From NCBI GenBank assembly GCA_004173355.1, contig SEAD01000047.1, forward strand, positions 1-46,528: 46,528 nt of DNA, in the 5' to 3' direction. Position numbers and translations under genes: made by a program. This document shows positions 7,963 through 18,612 of the stretch, piece by piece (the stretch's first letter is position 1; every line of letters begins with the position of its first letter). The notes under the pieces are model-generated. The model was given only the letters and a program-made list of their open reading frames with translations. It did no database searches and was not told the origin of the DNA. This DNA is from Chitinophagaceae bacterium. Lineage in GTDB: Bacteria; Bacteroidota; Bacteroidia; Chitinophagales; Chitinophagaceae.

Positions 7963-9663
7963 ATGAAAACTGCGATTTTCACCTTCCTTCTGTCGATATC
8001 TGCGGCTTTGCTCCAGGCCCAGGAGCTTGAGGGGATTGGGAAACAGAAACCGTTTGTGCTTCATGGCAGCATCGGTGCATCTACAACTTACTATTCCTCA
8101 AACGAGGAAATCGCCACCCGTCCGCCATGGTCGTGGAACCTTTACGGCAATTTTAACCCGGTGCTTTACGGCATTTCCATGCCTGTGTCCTTTGTCATCA
8201 ACCAATATGGCAGCAGTTATAACCAGCCTTTCGGTCAGTTCGGGATCAGTCCCACTTACAAATGGGCAAGGCTCCATCTGGGATACCGCACCCTGCAGAT
8301 GAGCCCACTGGTTTTTGAAGGCCAGAGTTTCCGCGGAGCGGGCATTGAATTGAATCCTAAAATGCTGCGCTTTGCGGCGTTTTACGGGAAACTCAACCGG
8401 CGGGTAAATGAGGATACGACCAGCGGGCAATTCGCCGCCCCGCAGTTTTCGCGTCTTGGTTATGGGGTAAAAATCGGTGTTGGCAACCAGAAACATTTTA
8501 TCGACCTGCTTTATTTCCACGCAAAGGATGACAGTACCTCGGCCAGTGTGATCAGCAAGGACCGTTTTCTTTCGCTGGAGAATTCGGTGATCGGGGTTTC
8601 TTTCAAAACCACCATGCTGGGAGACAAACTGGTACTTACCGGCGACCTGGCAAGCAGCGCCAATACGGAAGACCTTGCCACACCTGAACTGGATTCCATC
8701 CCGGACGGACTGATGGAGAAGGTGTTCAGCAAGCTTATGCCATTCAGGACCTCCACGCGGATTACCTACAGTGGACAGGCAGCAGCCAGCGTGGTGCTGA
8801 AAAATTATACAACCACACTGGGATACCGACGCATCGCACCAGGTTATAAGTCACTTGGCACACCCTATATGATCAATGACATTGAACTCATCAACTGGAT
8901 GAATAACCTGAATGTGTCACAGGGCAAACTCAACATCAATACCAGCATTTCCAACCAGCATAACAATCTCAACCGCGATCTAACCAATGAGCTGAACACT
9001 TTTGTAACCAACCTGAACGTGAATGCGGTGTTGTCGCAGAAGTTCAACCTCAACTTCAATTACTCGGGTTATATGCTGAGCCAGTCAGACGGCACACTCA
9101 AATTATCCGATTCGGTGCGGCTCAACCAGCAGATCCACCAGTTCAGCCTCAGCCCTTCGTACACTTTATTCAATACACAGTTTTCTCATACCATCAGCCC
9201 CAATATCAATTACATGCTGCTCAATGATGACAATATTGTCACTTCCCCTTTTACAAGCAGTAACAATCTTTCCACGTCCCTCAACTATACATTAGGTGTT
9301 GTCCGTACCGGAATGAATTTCTCCGGGACAGCGTTATACAACAGGTATGCGCAGGATACCACCAGGTTTACTTCTTATGGAATCAACCTGGGAAGTGGCG
9401 GACAATTCCTGAAAAATAAATCGCTTGGCGCACAGGTGACCGTGGGATATATGCTGAACAGATCCACACTTGGCGATGCACAAAGTAACCTCACCTTTTC
9501 AGGTAACCTGAATTACCGGTTTAAAAAACATTCGATCAACGCTTTTGGCAATTATGTGTACACCCCGTACAACCCGATCAACGATGCGGTGGCGCGGGCG
9601 TTACGGCAGGTTGTTGCCAGTCGTAATTTCTTTGGCGGTCTTTCTTACAACTACTCATTTTAA
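7963..9663 (+). CDS. Predicted outer-membrane beta-barrel protein
   Basis: The 566-residue product has a signal peptide (MKTAIFTFLLSISAALLQAQ) and then a long series of alternating polar and hydrophobic residues with Asn- and Ser-rich strands, ending in aromatic GGLSYNYSF, a typical outer-membrane barrel C terminus. The ATG at 7963 is preferred to the GTG directly before it. The next gene's ATG lies 12 bases after the stop codon. It is much longer than the PorP/SprF proteins that accompany gliding adhesins and has no TonB-dependent plug signature. I do not recognise the family. Its tight linkage to a giant secreted protein suggests a role in exporting, anchoring or assembling that protein, which is inference. 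Confidence 0.72.
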   Translation: MKTAIFTFLLSISAALLQAQELEGIGKQKPFVLHGSIGASTTYYSSNEEIATRPPWSWNLYGNFNPVLYGISMPVSFVINQYGSSYNQPFGQFGISPTYKWARLHLGYRTLQMSPLVFEGQSFRGAGIELNPKMLRFAAFYGKLNRRVNEDTTSGQFAAPQFSRLGYGVKIGVGNQKHFIDLLYFHAKDDSTSASVISKDRFLSLENSVIGVSFKTTMLGDKLVLTGDLASSANTEDLATPELDSIPDGLMEKVFSKLMPFRTSTRITYSGQAAASVVLKNYTTTLGYRRIAPGYKSLGTPYMINDIELINWMNNLNVSQGKLNINTSISNQHNNLNRDLTNELNTFVTNLNVNAVLSQKFNLNFNYSGYMLSQSDGTLKLSDSVRLNQQIHQFSLSPSYTLFNTQFSHTISPNINYMLLNDDNIVTSPFTSSNNLSTSLNYTLGVVRTGMNFSGTALYNRYAQDTTRFTSYGINLGSGGQFLKNKSLGAQVTVGYMLNRSTLGDAQSNLTFSGNLNYRFKKHSINAFGNYVYTPYNPINDAVARALRQVVASRNFFGGLSYNYSF

Positions 9664-9675
9664 TTGAATGAACCA

Positions 9676-12600
9676 ATGAAAATATTCCAGCTGATTGCCC
9701 GCAAGGCGTTTATTCCATTGCTTGTACTGTGCTGCACCACGGCGCATTCGCAGAGCGCGTGCAGCTATCCGGCGATCCTGACAGCGAATGTAATACCGCC
9801 GATCAATGAGACCCTGACCCGCATGGTCATGAGCGGCAATGTCCGCGGTACTATCCGGATCGACAGGAACTGCGTATTTGCCTCTGTGCCGCCGTTTTAT
9901 GTGACTGCCAAAATAGAGCGCATCACCGGTGGTACCCCTTTCACCATCCGGCGCACAGGGGGGCGCTACACCGTACCTGTAAATGCCGATTATAATCCCA
10001 TGCCAATCAGTACTGCGGCCATGATGGATGCCTTTGGCAATAATGACCCCACGCTGCTGGCTGTGTCCGGGATCAACCGCAATGCGGTGATTGATGCCAA
10101 CAACAATATCGTTTTGCCGGAAGGGACCTACCGTCTTTGCCTGAGTGCCATGGTGTCGAGTCCTGCTGCCGTGAATTTATTTTACCCGGCTTCTGACAGT
10201 ACCACGGGATGTACGGTATTCGTGGTCCCGCCAGCAAACCAGGCAAACAGTGTTGTAATCAACACCCGTTTCACCCCACCAGCCAACCCGGATATTTTCC
10301 AGGCGCTGTCGCGGGGAAATGTGATACCAACCGTGTTGTATAACGGGCCGGCGGGTCGTACGACCGAAGTGAAACTTTTTGGTAAAATCGAAAGCCTGTC
10401 GCCACGGCCATTTACCATCGAAACCCGTCCTGACTTCAATACGCAGCAGCTTCTCCAGTTGCAGGCGGGCCTTCCGGTTACCCTTGGTCCGGGACAGGTA
10501 GCGGATGCTTTTGCCAATTTTAATCCGGGTGACCTGAAAACAACCGGTATCAGCCTTGACCAGCTGCGTGATAAAAACAACAATGTGATCCTTCCGGAAG
10601 GGGTGTACCGGATTTGCTTTTATGCGCAGTTCTGGAAAGACGGACTCGTTGGACTGGCCTCGAATATAAATCTTGGCTGCGCCACGTTTAATATCTGTAA
10701 TAAAGCCGGAGCCCCGCAGTTTTCGCAACCCGTCAGCAACTTTACGGTCAGCAATGCGCTGCCAGTTGTGCGGGTGACATCACCGGTAGTATTTGCCTGG
10801 ACTCCGCCGGTGGCAACCTGCGGCCTCAATATGAGCAGCATTACCTATGATTTTGAGATCCGGGAAATTTTTGCTTCACAAACCGTCACCGATGCGATCA
10901 ACAACCCGCCGGTGTTCCGGAAAACCGGTCTTCGTTCACCAAGTTTCCTGCTGGATACCATGTTATACAAACAGGTATTGCAAAGGGGCCAGACTTACGT
11001 GATCCGTGTGAAAGCCAACACGGCCTTTGATGCGGCCATCTCGATCGACAATGGTGGTTACAGCCGTGTGCAGGCATTCCGTTATGGGGATGTACCAGCG
11101 GGAGGAGGCAACATAAAGGCTGAGTTGAATCCCCGCGGCACCAAAACCCTGATCGCTACATCGCAGCTGAAAGGCCGTGCAGTGTGGACATTCAAAAAAA
11201 CCGAAGAAGAGCTGCTGCTGTCAGCATCCAATGGAATATTAACCGCAGAGGTTACGGCAAATACTATCAACCAGCCGGTAGTGCAATCCACGGCACAAAA
11301 GAATGAAGGCATAAAGGCCGCGATCGATCCCAACTACCGGGTGGTATCGGCCCAGCTGAACGGCACTTCCCTATCAGGCAATGCTGTGCAGGCAGTGAAT
11401 AACAGTAATGCAGCGGCCCCATCTTCACCAGCCCTGCTTGCAAGGGCAATGGGGGATGGCGAAACGACCGAACTGAAAGACCTGAAAATCCCTGCAACGG
11501 GCGGGTCAAAATCGCACCCGCTGGCTGGAGCAAGTGTGTTTATCAAAGCCGTACGAAGCACTGGCAGCGGACAGACGCTTAACCGGGTGGCATCCGATAA
11601 TCCGGCGCCGGCGCCAGGTGTTCCGCTTTCCACACAGTTGGGAATGGTAACGGCTGCCTCCTTCCTGCCGGTAACGAATCCGGCTGCGGGAAACAATTCC
11701 GCAACCCGGCCAAACGGAAGTGTACAACTAAACCAGCAGGCAGCGGCATCGCTTAACAGTCTTGCGCCGAACCTTTTATTTATCGATGAATCAAAACTGG
11801 AAGAAGACCTGCTTGCCTCCGGCACTACGGATGCATCGGGAAATTTTATCCTGAACTTTATCGATCCTAAATTCAAGAGCATCCGGAACTACAGCCAGCT
11901 GCACGTGGTGATTGAACATCCCGACTTTGAGCGTTACAGTAAGTTCATGGCAATCGGTTCGCCCGATGCCCCGTCAGATCTTGACCTCGGGGAAGTGAAG
12001 ATGCTGGCGAAAACATACCGTTATACACCAAGGATTGAGGGACTGGCCCGTGATGCAAAGATCGATTTGTATAGTCCCGCCGCAGCATTTACCAACCGGC
12101 CGTATTACAATGAAATGGTAAGGAGCAGTTCCAACAGGGAAAAGCTGGTTATTGCCGGCAGGGAATATATAAAGATTGCGACGCTGGGAAATAACCAGAC
12201 CATCAGCCAGTTGTTTTACCAGCAGGGAAGCAATGAAAACTTTATCATCCGGATTTCTGCAAAAAACAAGGAGCAGTATACAGCCTATATGGGTCTGCTC
12301 CCGATGAAATATAGCCGGACAGGCCTGGGTGGCGGTACCCCGGTCGATGAATCAAAGATGGTCATCGGACTGGTGAAAAAATACAAACTCAAAAATGAAT
12401 TGCCATATATCCAGGGCAAGGTTGAACTGTTTATTGACGATAAACATACCCCGTCCAATTCATCCACCATTCCGGTGAAAGGCGCCACTGTGACGGTGTC
12501 CTTCGACAAGAGCAAAGTGCTGGAAGAATATAAAGAGACAGTACAGCCGGCGGGTGCACCCGGATCCACCACATCGCAACCCGGCGCCGGCGTGGGCAAT

Positions 12601-15600
12601 GCCCCGGTTGGTTTTGTAAATGGAGTGTCTGCCACGCGCAGTTTTACCGGGGTAACAGTAAACAATGTGGTGAACAGCAGCGCCACAGGTACCGTTACGG
12701 CAACGGCTGGCAACCGGCCGGCAGTTGTAGCAGGTGCTTCGAATGTTTCATTCAATCCGCAGATGCGTCTCGTAAATGAAGTGAATCCCGGAATCGGCGC
12801 ACAGCTGCACACTATTTTCCGGTACAGCGCAGTTACTGATGCCGACGGGAATTACCGGATCGATAAATTGCCGGTGCTGCAGGAAGGATCATTTTTCACC
12901 GTAACTGTGCGTACACCGGATGACATGGACTCATCGGCAAAAACCACAAGGCCATTGGCCCGTGGGGATTACGATGATATGAATTTCCAGTTCAGGCCTG
13001 AAGTATATACCGTCACGGGTATCGCCGTGGATGAATCAGGTGCGCCATTGACCGATGCCATCCTGGTGTGGAAATCCGGTGGTTCCCCGGTAGAAGCAGC
13101 AAAGAATGGGTTGTTTATTACATCCGCCTATAAAAGTGATTCGCTGGCAATCAAAAACCAGGGATATATCAGCAAGTCGATTTTTGTCAACCTCGACAAG
13201 TCGAAACTCCAGGTGATCCAGGGACTGGTGATCACGAAACAGACTGCTACGGATCCGGTGGTTGTCAATAAAACGGGAATGGTGAACAGCTGGGTTACCA
13301 GCCTGACATCCCTGCCATCGGTACAGGCAGCGAGTAAACCGGCAACAACAACGGGCAATGCCCCGGCGGCTGTGCAGCCGGTGAGTGCCGGCACATTTGG
13401 TTATGCTGTCAGTACCAGTGCCTCACAGACCGTCAATGCGCAGTTCGTGCCCATGTTCAGGGACCTGTTCCCCAACAACCAATTACCTGCTGGCGCGAAG
13501 GATCTTGGCAAGGTAGGTTTCCTTGTGAAGGGATCTGCTAAAGTGAAGTTTGTGGTATCGGATGCGGGAAGCCAGGCGAAGGTCGCCAATGCCGTGATAC
13601 GCGTTGATGATGTATTTGATACGCTGACCGGTAACAATGGTGAAGTGATTTATAAAAGCGGTGGTGGTGCGTTTACATACACGGTTGCGGGTCCCGCCGG
13701 TTCGGAATATATCATCCAGTCGGGTGAACTGGGTACCCTTCCCGTTGATGGAAGTACCAGCACAGTGACCGTATCGCTGGAAAAAGGGATCAGGATTTCC
13801 GGAAAAGTCAGCAGTGCCGGCAAAAATATCGATAATGCAGAAATCTTTATAGATGGCAGGGAATTCATCACCACGCGCAGCAAAGCCGACGGCAGCTACC
13901 AGTTATTCATCCCGAAAGGGGAGAACACGATTAAAGCCACACGTCAGGGCTATATCGGTAAGCAGGTGACAAAAACATACAACGCTTCGTCGACCGAAAA
14001 TTTCGAACTCGGCGATGGTGGCGGAAAAAATATTTCCAGATTACTTGGATTTGATATTGAACTGGAGAGCCAGCAGCCGGATGGTGCGGGTGAAAAATGG
14101 ACCGGTTCGTTTGTAAACCTGAAGGCTAATACGGTGTTTTCGGTAAGCGGCAGTAAAAAAATCCATTTCACGAATGTGCGTGTTACGTTTGACGGATCGG
14201 GCAACCCGGTTGCAGCAGGTAATGAAGTAAAAACAGACCTCACCGAACTGCCGGTGAAATTGTTTGGCTACCTGCCCGTGGCGGTGAAGGGTATCCCCCA
14301 GATTACGGTGCGCGAACAATCGCCCGGAAAGGGAACGATCGGCGGCAGGCTCCAGCTGAATACCGACCAGATGGGCATGGCAGGTGGATTTGTATTTGGA
14401 AACCTGCTCAAACCATTGCTGGTGGCGCCAGACGGCCCTGCCGATAAAGACGTACCAGTGTTTACAGCGGATGGCTCCGCCCCGGCAATTGCAGCCTTTG
14501 CTATGTCCGCAGCGCGGGAGGACCTGAAGCGACTTGCTGACCAGGCCGTGGCTGACTTCCAGCCAAAACTGAATGGCGCAACGGGCGAAGCAAAAACGGC
14601 ATTGCAGAATAAACTGAATGAGCTGAAAGCGGCGGCAGCAACTGCGGCCACGCTGGTTAGCGGTTCAGCGCCGATACCCGCCAGTCTCGGCCAGTACCTC
14701 GGTGTGGATGTGTTCGGTTTCCAGGCGATGGTGAATCTGTCGAAAACAAAAGTGGAATCCGGCGGTATCAGTTTCGCAGGCTTCATATTATCGCCATCGA
14801 TCCCGATCATGAGTGCGATGTTCTTTGATATAGAACGGCTGAAACTCGGGACGGATTTCGCGGTGAAGGATGTATCTGTCAGTTCCACGCTTGCTGTGAA
14901 ATTCAGTATTGCCAGCTGGTCAGCGGAGGTCAACAATGTATCCTTCAGTATGCGTGGCTTCAAGGTGGGGGGAAAGATTGAAGTGCAGATCCCGCAATCT
15001 CCAAAGAGTACGATGGAATTTGCGAACCTGGCATTTGGTACCAGCGGATTGTATGGTGGTTCCTTCAGCTTCCCGGGCAATGGCCTGAATGTATTCAATA
15101 TCATCAGCCTCAAAACCGGCGGTACGCCGCTGAGTTTTGGTGAAGTTGGCAACAGCGGTGTATATAAACTTGGCGGCTCAGCGAAGTTTGGTTTCGGGAA
15201 ATTATTCTCCGACAATATCGAGGTGCCCTATTTCCAGATCCAGACCAATGGTCAGTTTGGTGTGACGGTACCGGTGAACCGCTCGTTGAATACCGGCTTT
15301 GCAAAGTTTGCCCTCAACAGTATTACGTTTAATACAACAACCCCCACACCACAGATTGACCTGGACGGTAAGTTCAGTGTGGATGTAAAACTGATCAGTC
15401 TTTCCGCAGGTGGGATCCATTTCCGGACCAGTGGTGTGTCAGTTGATAAAATAGGTTTGGGTCTTGATATACCCGGGACAAAAATCGATGGATACCTGGA
15501 CATAAAGGATAATGGTTTTGCCGGAGGCGGGAACCTGTCCGTGATAGGTACGCCGGTAAAAGTGAAAATAGATTTCCATTATTATAAAACACCGGGTGGT

Positions 15601-16611
15601 GTGGATCTCGGGGCGTATTTTATAGCGGGTGTCAAAATCCCGATCGGACCAGTAATCATTACCAAGGTGGGTGGTGGTTTTACCTATCGTTCCAATCCGG
15701 AGTTTTTCTCGGTAACCATCACAGGTGGTGCCAGCATCACCGGTCTGGAGGAACTGATCTCGCTTGACCCGATCAGTATCACCGTAGAGAGTGGACCAAA
15801 GCTGGTAGGTGAGGCGCATGTGAAAGTGGGTCCGCTGGATGTGGCGCAGGCAAAACTTGTACTCGATGTACCGAATGAATATTTTGCACTCGGTATTGTG
15901 GCCGACTTTGAGCCGTTGCCGGATATGGTCCGTGCGCATGTACAGGGAGACCTGATCGTGAGTACAAAAAGCAGTGATACCTATTTCTTCTTTGGCGCGG
16001 GTATGGATGTGAACCTGTTTGGCCTGATCCGTTCGGAGGGTGTATTTGCGCTTGGATTCGGGGTGAAGAATGCGAAGACCAGGGAGACGATCAGTTATTA
16101 TATGTCCAAGGCCCCGTCCGAATACCTGAGCAATGGAACGTTTACCGGGGTATATGTAAATGGTGTGTCGGAAATGGGTGTGAAGAAAGAGGATGCACCG
16201 GGGCTTGACCTGGGAGTGATCTCCGGCAAGATCTGGTTGCATACAAGGTCTGATTTCTCCTTCATTGCCAATTTTGACAATGCCAATTTCCGTGTATCTG
16301 CGGGGATGAGTTTCCAGGGCGGGATCAGGGGTTGCTTTACTTTTATCTGCGCTGAAGCGAGTGCAAAGGCCTGTGTGAATGTGTCGGGTGGTTATAATAA
16401 TTCACAGGGCTGGAATTTCAATGCGAGTGCAAGTGGGGAAGCCGTGCTGGCTGCGGGATCGAGCTGCGGATGTAATGATATCTGCATTGGTTTTGTGTAT
16501 GCAGGCGGAAAAGTGTGTGTGGGTGCCGGGGCGAGGATCAGGTATGAGTCCAGGTCCGGCGGACTCAAGGAACTTAGTATGTTCATCGGAAACAGGTCAA
16601 GCTGTCCATAA
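9676..16611 (+). CDS. Giant secreted multidomain protein with TANFOR-like N-terminal repeats
   Basis: The ATG at 9676 gives 2311 residues; an upstream TTG is possible but would add only four. A signal peptide (about 1-26, ending TTAHSQ) is followed by two related domains of about 150 residues, each starting with a PP-containing strand and ending LPEGxYRxC (bases 10114-10140 and 10591-10617), resembling TANFOR domains. Next come an Ig/FN3-like domain (about 355-470) and several carboxypeptidase-regulatory-like modules with DA(S/D)GN(F/Y) turns (about 600-780, 930-1080, 1110-1180, 1370-1440). A beta-rich region of about 750 residues follows that I do not recognise, interrupted by one Ala-rich helical stretch near 1610-1660. 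A C-terminal tail of about 100 residues contains nine cysteines, including CGC and the penultimate C. No type IX sorting domain is evident. It probably acts on the cell surface. Confidence 0.8.
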   Translation: MKIFQLIARKAFIPLLVLCCTTAHSQSACSYPAILTANVIPPINETLTRMVMSGNVRGTIRIDRNCVFASVPPFYVTAKIERITGGTPFTIRRTGGRYTVPVNADYNPMPISTAAMMDAFGNNDPTLLAVSGINRNAVIDANNNIVLPEGTYRLCLSAMVSSPAAVNLFYPASDSTTGCTVFVVPPANQANSVVINTRFTPPANPDIFQALSRGNVIPTVLYNGPAGRTTEVKLFGKIESLSPRPFTIETRPDFNTQQLLQLQAGLPVTLGPGQVADAFANFNPGDLKTTGISLDQLRDKNNNVILPEGVYRICFYAQFWKDGLVGLASNINLGCATFNICNKAGAPQFSQPVSNFTVSNALPVVRVTSPVVFAWTPPVATCGLNMSSITYDFEIREIFASQTVTDAINNPPVFRKTGLRSPSFLLDTMLYKQVLQRGQTYVIRVKANTAFDAAISIDNGGYSRVQAFRYGDVPAGGGNIKAELNPRGTKTLIATSQLKGRAVWTFKKTEEELLLSASNGILTAEVTANTINQPVVQSTAQKNEGIKAAIDPNYRVVSAQLNGTSLSGNAVQAVNNSNAAAPSSPALLARAMGDGETTELKDLKIPATGGSKSHPLAGASVFIKAVRSTGSGQTLNRVASDNPAPAPGVPLSTQLGMVTAASFLPVTNPAAGNNSATRPNGSVQLNQQAAASLNSLAPNLLFIDESKLEEDLLASGTTDASGNFILNFIDPKFKSIRNYSQLHVVIEHPDFERYSKFMAIGSPDAPSDLDLGEVKMLAKTYRYTPRIEGLARDAKIDLYSPAAAFTNRPYYNEMVRSSSNREKLVIAGREYIKIATLGNNQTISQLFYQQGSNENFIIRISAKNKEQYTAYMGLLPMKYSRTGLGGGTPVDESKMVIGLVKKYKLKNELPYIQGKVELFIDDKHTPSNSSTIPVKGATVTVSFDKSKVLEEYKETVQPAGAPGSTTSQPGAGVGNAPVGFVNGVSATRSFTGVTVNNVVNSSATGTVTATAGNRPAVVAGASNVSFNPQMRLVNEVNPGIGAQLHTIFRYSAVTDADGNYRIDKLPVLQEGSFFTVTVRTPDDMDSSAKTTRPLARGDYDDMNFQFRPEVYTVTGIAVDESGAPLTDAILVWKSGGSPVEAAKNGLFITSAYKSDSLAIKNQGYISKSIFVNLDKSKLQVIQGLVITKQTATDPVVVNKTGMVNSWVTSLTSLPSVQAASKPATTTGNAPAAVQPVSAGTFGYAVSTSASQTVNAQFVPMFRDLFPNNQLPAGAKDLGKVGFLVKGSAKVKFVVSDAGSQAKVANAVIRVDDVFDTLTGNNGEVIYKSGGGAFTYTVAGPAGSEYIIQSGELGTLPVDGSTSTVTVSLEKGIRISGKVSSAGKNIDNAEIFIDGREFITTRSKADGSYQLFIPKGENTIKATRQGYIGKQVTKTYNASSTENFELGDGGGKNISRLLGFDIELESQQPDGAGEKWTGSFVNLKANTVFSVSGSKKIHFTNVRVTFDGSGNPVAAGNEVKTDLTELPVKLFGYLPVAVKGIPQITVREQSPGKGTIGGRLQLNTDQMGMAGGFVFGNLLKPLLVAPDGPADKDVPVFTADGSAPAIAAFAMSAAREDLKRLADQAVADFQPKLNGATGEAKTALQNKLNELKAAAATAATLVSGSAPIPASLGQYLGVDVFGFQAMVNLSKTKVESGGISFAGFILSPSIPIMSAMFFDIERLKLGTDFAVKDVSVSSTLAVKFSIASWSAEVNNVSFSMRGFKVGGKIEVQIPQSPKSTMEFANLAFGTSGLYGGSFSFPGNGLNVFNIISLKTGGTPLSFGEVGNSGVYKLGGSAKFGFGKLFSDNIEVPYFQIQTNGQFGVTVPVNRSLNTGFAKFALNSITFNTTTPTPQIDLDGKFSVDVKLISLSAGGIHFRTSGVSVDKIGLGLDIPGTKIDGYLDIKDNGFAGGGNLSVIGTPVKVKIDFHYYKTPGGVDLGAYFIAGVKIPIGPVIITKVGGGFTYRSNPEFFSVTITGGASITGLEELISLDPISITVESGPKLVGEAHVKVGPLDVAQAKLVLDVPNEYFALGIVADFEPLPDMVRAHVQGDLIVSTKSSDTYFFFGAGMDVNLFGLIRSEGVFALGFGVKNAKTRETISYYMSKAPSEYLSNGTFTGVYVNGVSEMGVKKEDAPGLDLGVISGKIWLHTRSDFSFIANFDNANFRVSAGMSFQGGIRGCFTFICAEASAKACVNVSGGYNNSQGWNFNASASGEAVLAAGSSCGCNDICIGFVYAGGKVCVGAGARIRYESRSGGLKELSMFIGNRSSCP

Positions 16612-16629
16612 TATTTCAACCAGAATAAT

Positions 16630-18585
16630 ATGTTACGATTATTGGTCCTGATAATGATACTGCCATTTTTCACAATGGCCCAGCAGTCAACGGCCTTTGT
16701 GTACGCAGGTCCGGCGGGGAATTATGTGCTACTGCAGGCGGGCGAGAGGGTGCAGAACCCTGGCCAGCAGAAGGGCTATGTGATTGAACGCAGCGGGAAG
16801 GGCGATAGCCGGTTTACCCGGCTGGCCGATTTTTCGCCGGTACAGAGTTATGATGCGTTTGTGAAAATGGTGGGCAGTACTCTGGCGGCGGACTTCCGGG
16901 CGTACATAAAAGCGAAAACAGATGCGGATGTAATCCGGTTTTTTAATACCACGCATGAGGCGAAGGCTTACGGTTTTTATGCACTGGATATAAATATCCT
17001 GCGTGCAATGGGACGGGTATATCTGGATGAAGGTGCCGCGACTGGTTACCAGTACCAGATGAAAGCGGGTTCTTCGACCATTGCCGGTCCGGCAGCTCCG
17101 GCTGTTTTCCGTAAGGAAAGTCTTCCGCGTGGCCTGGTACAGAAAATATATACAACCGATTCGCTGGTAAGTATCCGGTGGACATTCCCGGTGGTTTCAG
17201 GCAATACGCCTTTATTCGCGCGTATTTACCAGCAAACTGATGGAGACGGTAAATATATTTCCGAGCCAACTCTTACCACCATCAACTTTGTTGACAAGGG
17301 GGCCTATGCGATGTACGAGAGTGAAGTGCGTCCGGAAAGATTGCTGAATTATTATGTGGTACCTGTGGATTTTTTTGGCAATGAGGGTTTGCCTTCCGAT
17401 ACCGCGACAGCTGTATCCATCAGCTACCGGAAGATCAGCGGGATCCGTGATATAGTGGTGAATGATTCAATGGGTGGATTATTTTCCCGTTGGAAGGCCT
17501 TGCCTGAAAAGCCCTGGTACTCGGGCATCCAGGTTTTGCGGTCGCGTGATGCAAGGAAAGATTTTATCGTTATTGATTCGGTTGCCGCCACTGCCACTTC
17601 TTATCTCGACCGGCAGGTGTTGCCCAATGTGACCTATTATTACAAGTTCCGTCCGCTGGTATACAAGCTCGGGGGCTGGGAAGAAATTACTGCAACAACC
17701 GTCCATGGCAGTATGGGTTCTTCAAAGAACCCTCCCCTTGCCCCGAAAAATTTCACAGCCGATAAGGAAGGGAAAAATATCCGGCTCAACTGGGACTTCA
17801 ACCAGGAGCTGGACATATTTGCCTACTATGTGCTGAGGGGTACATCGTCGGCAAATATGGAAATCGTGTCACCCGCGATAATGGACAGTACATGGCTCGA
17901 CAGCACCGCGGTGCTGAGCGGACGCACCAATTATGTATACAGCGTGCTGGCAATGAATAACAGCCAGCTGAAAAGTGAAAGCTCACGCAGCGCCGGCATC
18001 ACTCCGGCAAGGGGTGAATATATCCAGGCGCCCGACGGGATTACGATCCGTCCGGACGGCGCCAGCCTGATGCTCACATGGCCGGATATACGCAGGAATG
18101 ATGCGGCTATTGCGGGTTATATCCTTTATCGCAAGGGAAAAGAGGAAAAGGAATTCAGGGCGGTGAGTGAACAGCTGCTGGTGAAACCATGGTATGAGGA
18201 CAGGACTGTGAAACCAAATACCGGTTATGATTATACCGTGTCGGCGGTGGATCGTTTTGGATATGAGAGTAATCGTTCGCCCGCCGCATCTTATGGACTG
18301 CTGGTGAAAATCATACCACCTGCGATGATTTATGTCCGCAAACTCAGCGCGGGTGTGGAAGTGTCATGGCCGAAACAGAATGATGCAGCAGTGACGGGTT
18401 ATACAATTTACCGCAAGACCCCCGCTGACAAATCGTTTGTGAAAGTAACATCTGTCAAACCTTCCGAAGGGTTCTATGTTGATAAACAATTTGCCAGCGG
18501 CAAACTGAATATCTATGCGGTGAAAGCGAGTACGAGCCAGGGGGAGAGTGGTTTCAGCCCGGAGAAAACAGTATACGTACAGTAG
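16630..18585 (+). CDS. Secreted fibronectin type III protein
   Basis: The 651-residue protein has a signal peptide (MLRLLVLIMILPFFTMAQQ). After a unique N-terminal part (about 20-180) it contains several FN3-like repeats; the clearest lie at about 370-455, 465-555 and 560-650, with repeated patterns such as NIRLNWDFN, LTWPDI, VEVSWPKQ and the strand YVYSV or YDYTV. It starts 18 bases after the giant gene and ends just before a bidirectional terminator, so it is the last gene of the three-gene surface locus. No catalytic domain is visible. FN3 repeats are usually spacers or binding modules, so a structural or binding role alongside the giant protein is likely. Confidence 0.8.
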   Translation: MLRLLVLIMILPFFTMAQQSTAFVYAGPAGNYVLLQAGERVQNPGQQKGYVIERSGKGDSRFTRLADFSPVQSYDAFVKMVGSTLAADFRAYIKAKTDADVIRFFNTTHEAKAYGFYALDINILRAMGRVYLDEGAATGYQYQMKAGSSTIAGPAAPAVFRKESLPRGLVQKIYTTDSLVSIRWTFPVVSGNTPLFARIYQQTDGDGKYISEPTLTTINFVDKGAYAMYESEVRPERLLNYYVVPVDFFGNEGLPSDTATAVSISYRKISGIRDIVVNDSMGGLFSRWKALPEKPWYSGIQVLRSRDARKDFIVIDSVAATATSYLDRQVLPNVTYYYKFRPLVYKLGGWEEITATTVHGSMGSSKNPPLAPKNFTADKEGKNIRLNWDFNQELDIFAYYVLRGTSSANMEIVSPAIMDSTWLDSTAVLSGRTNYVYSVLAMNNSQLKSESSRSAGITPARGEYIQAPDGITIRPDGASLMLTWPDIRRNDAAIAGYILYRKGKEEKEFRAVSEQLLVKPWYEDRTVKPNTGYDYTVSAVDRFGYESNRSPAASYGLLVKIIPPAMIYVRKLSAGVEVSWPKQNDAAVTGYTIYRKTPADKSFVKVTSVKPSEGFYVDKQFASGKLNIYAVKASTSQGESGFSPEKTVYVQ

Positions 18586-18612
18586 GTTGGAGGATAATTT
18601 AAAGTGTGTGTT

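Noticed and set aside
7963-9663. TonB-dependent receptor or PorP/SprF assignment for the barrel gene
   Set aside because: There is no plug domain or TonB box, and it is far longer than PorP/SprF proteins.
14268-16242. Several minus-strand open frames (up to 315 codons) opposite the giant surface gene
   Set aside because: They have Ser/Pro/Thr-rich shadow composition, no signal peptide or motif, and lie inside a continuous plus-strand gene with clear domain structure.
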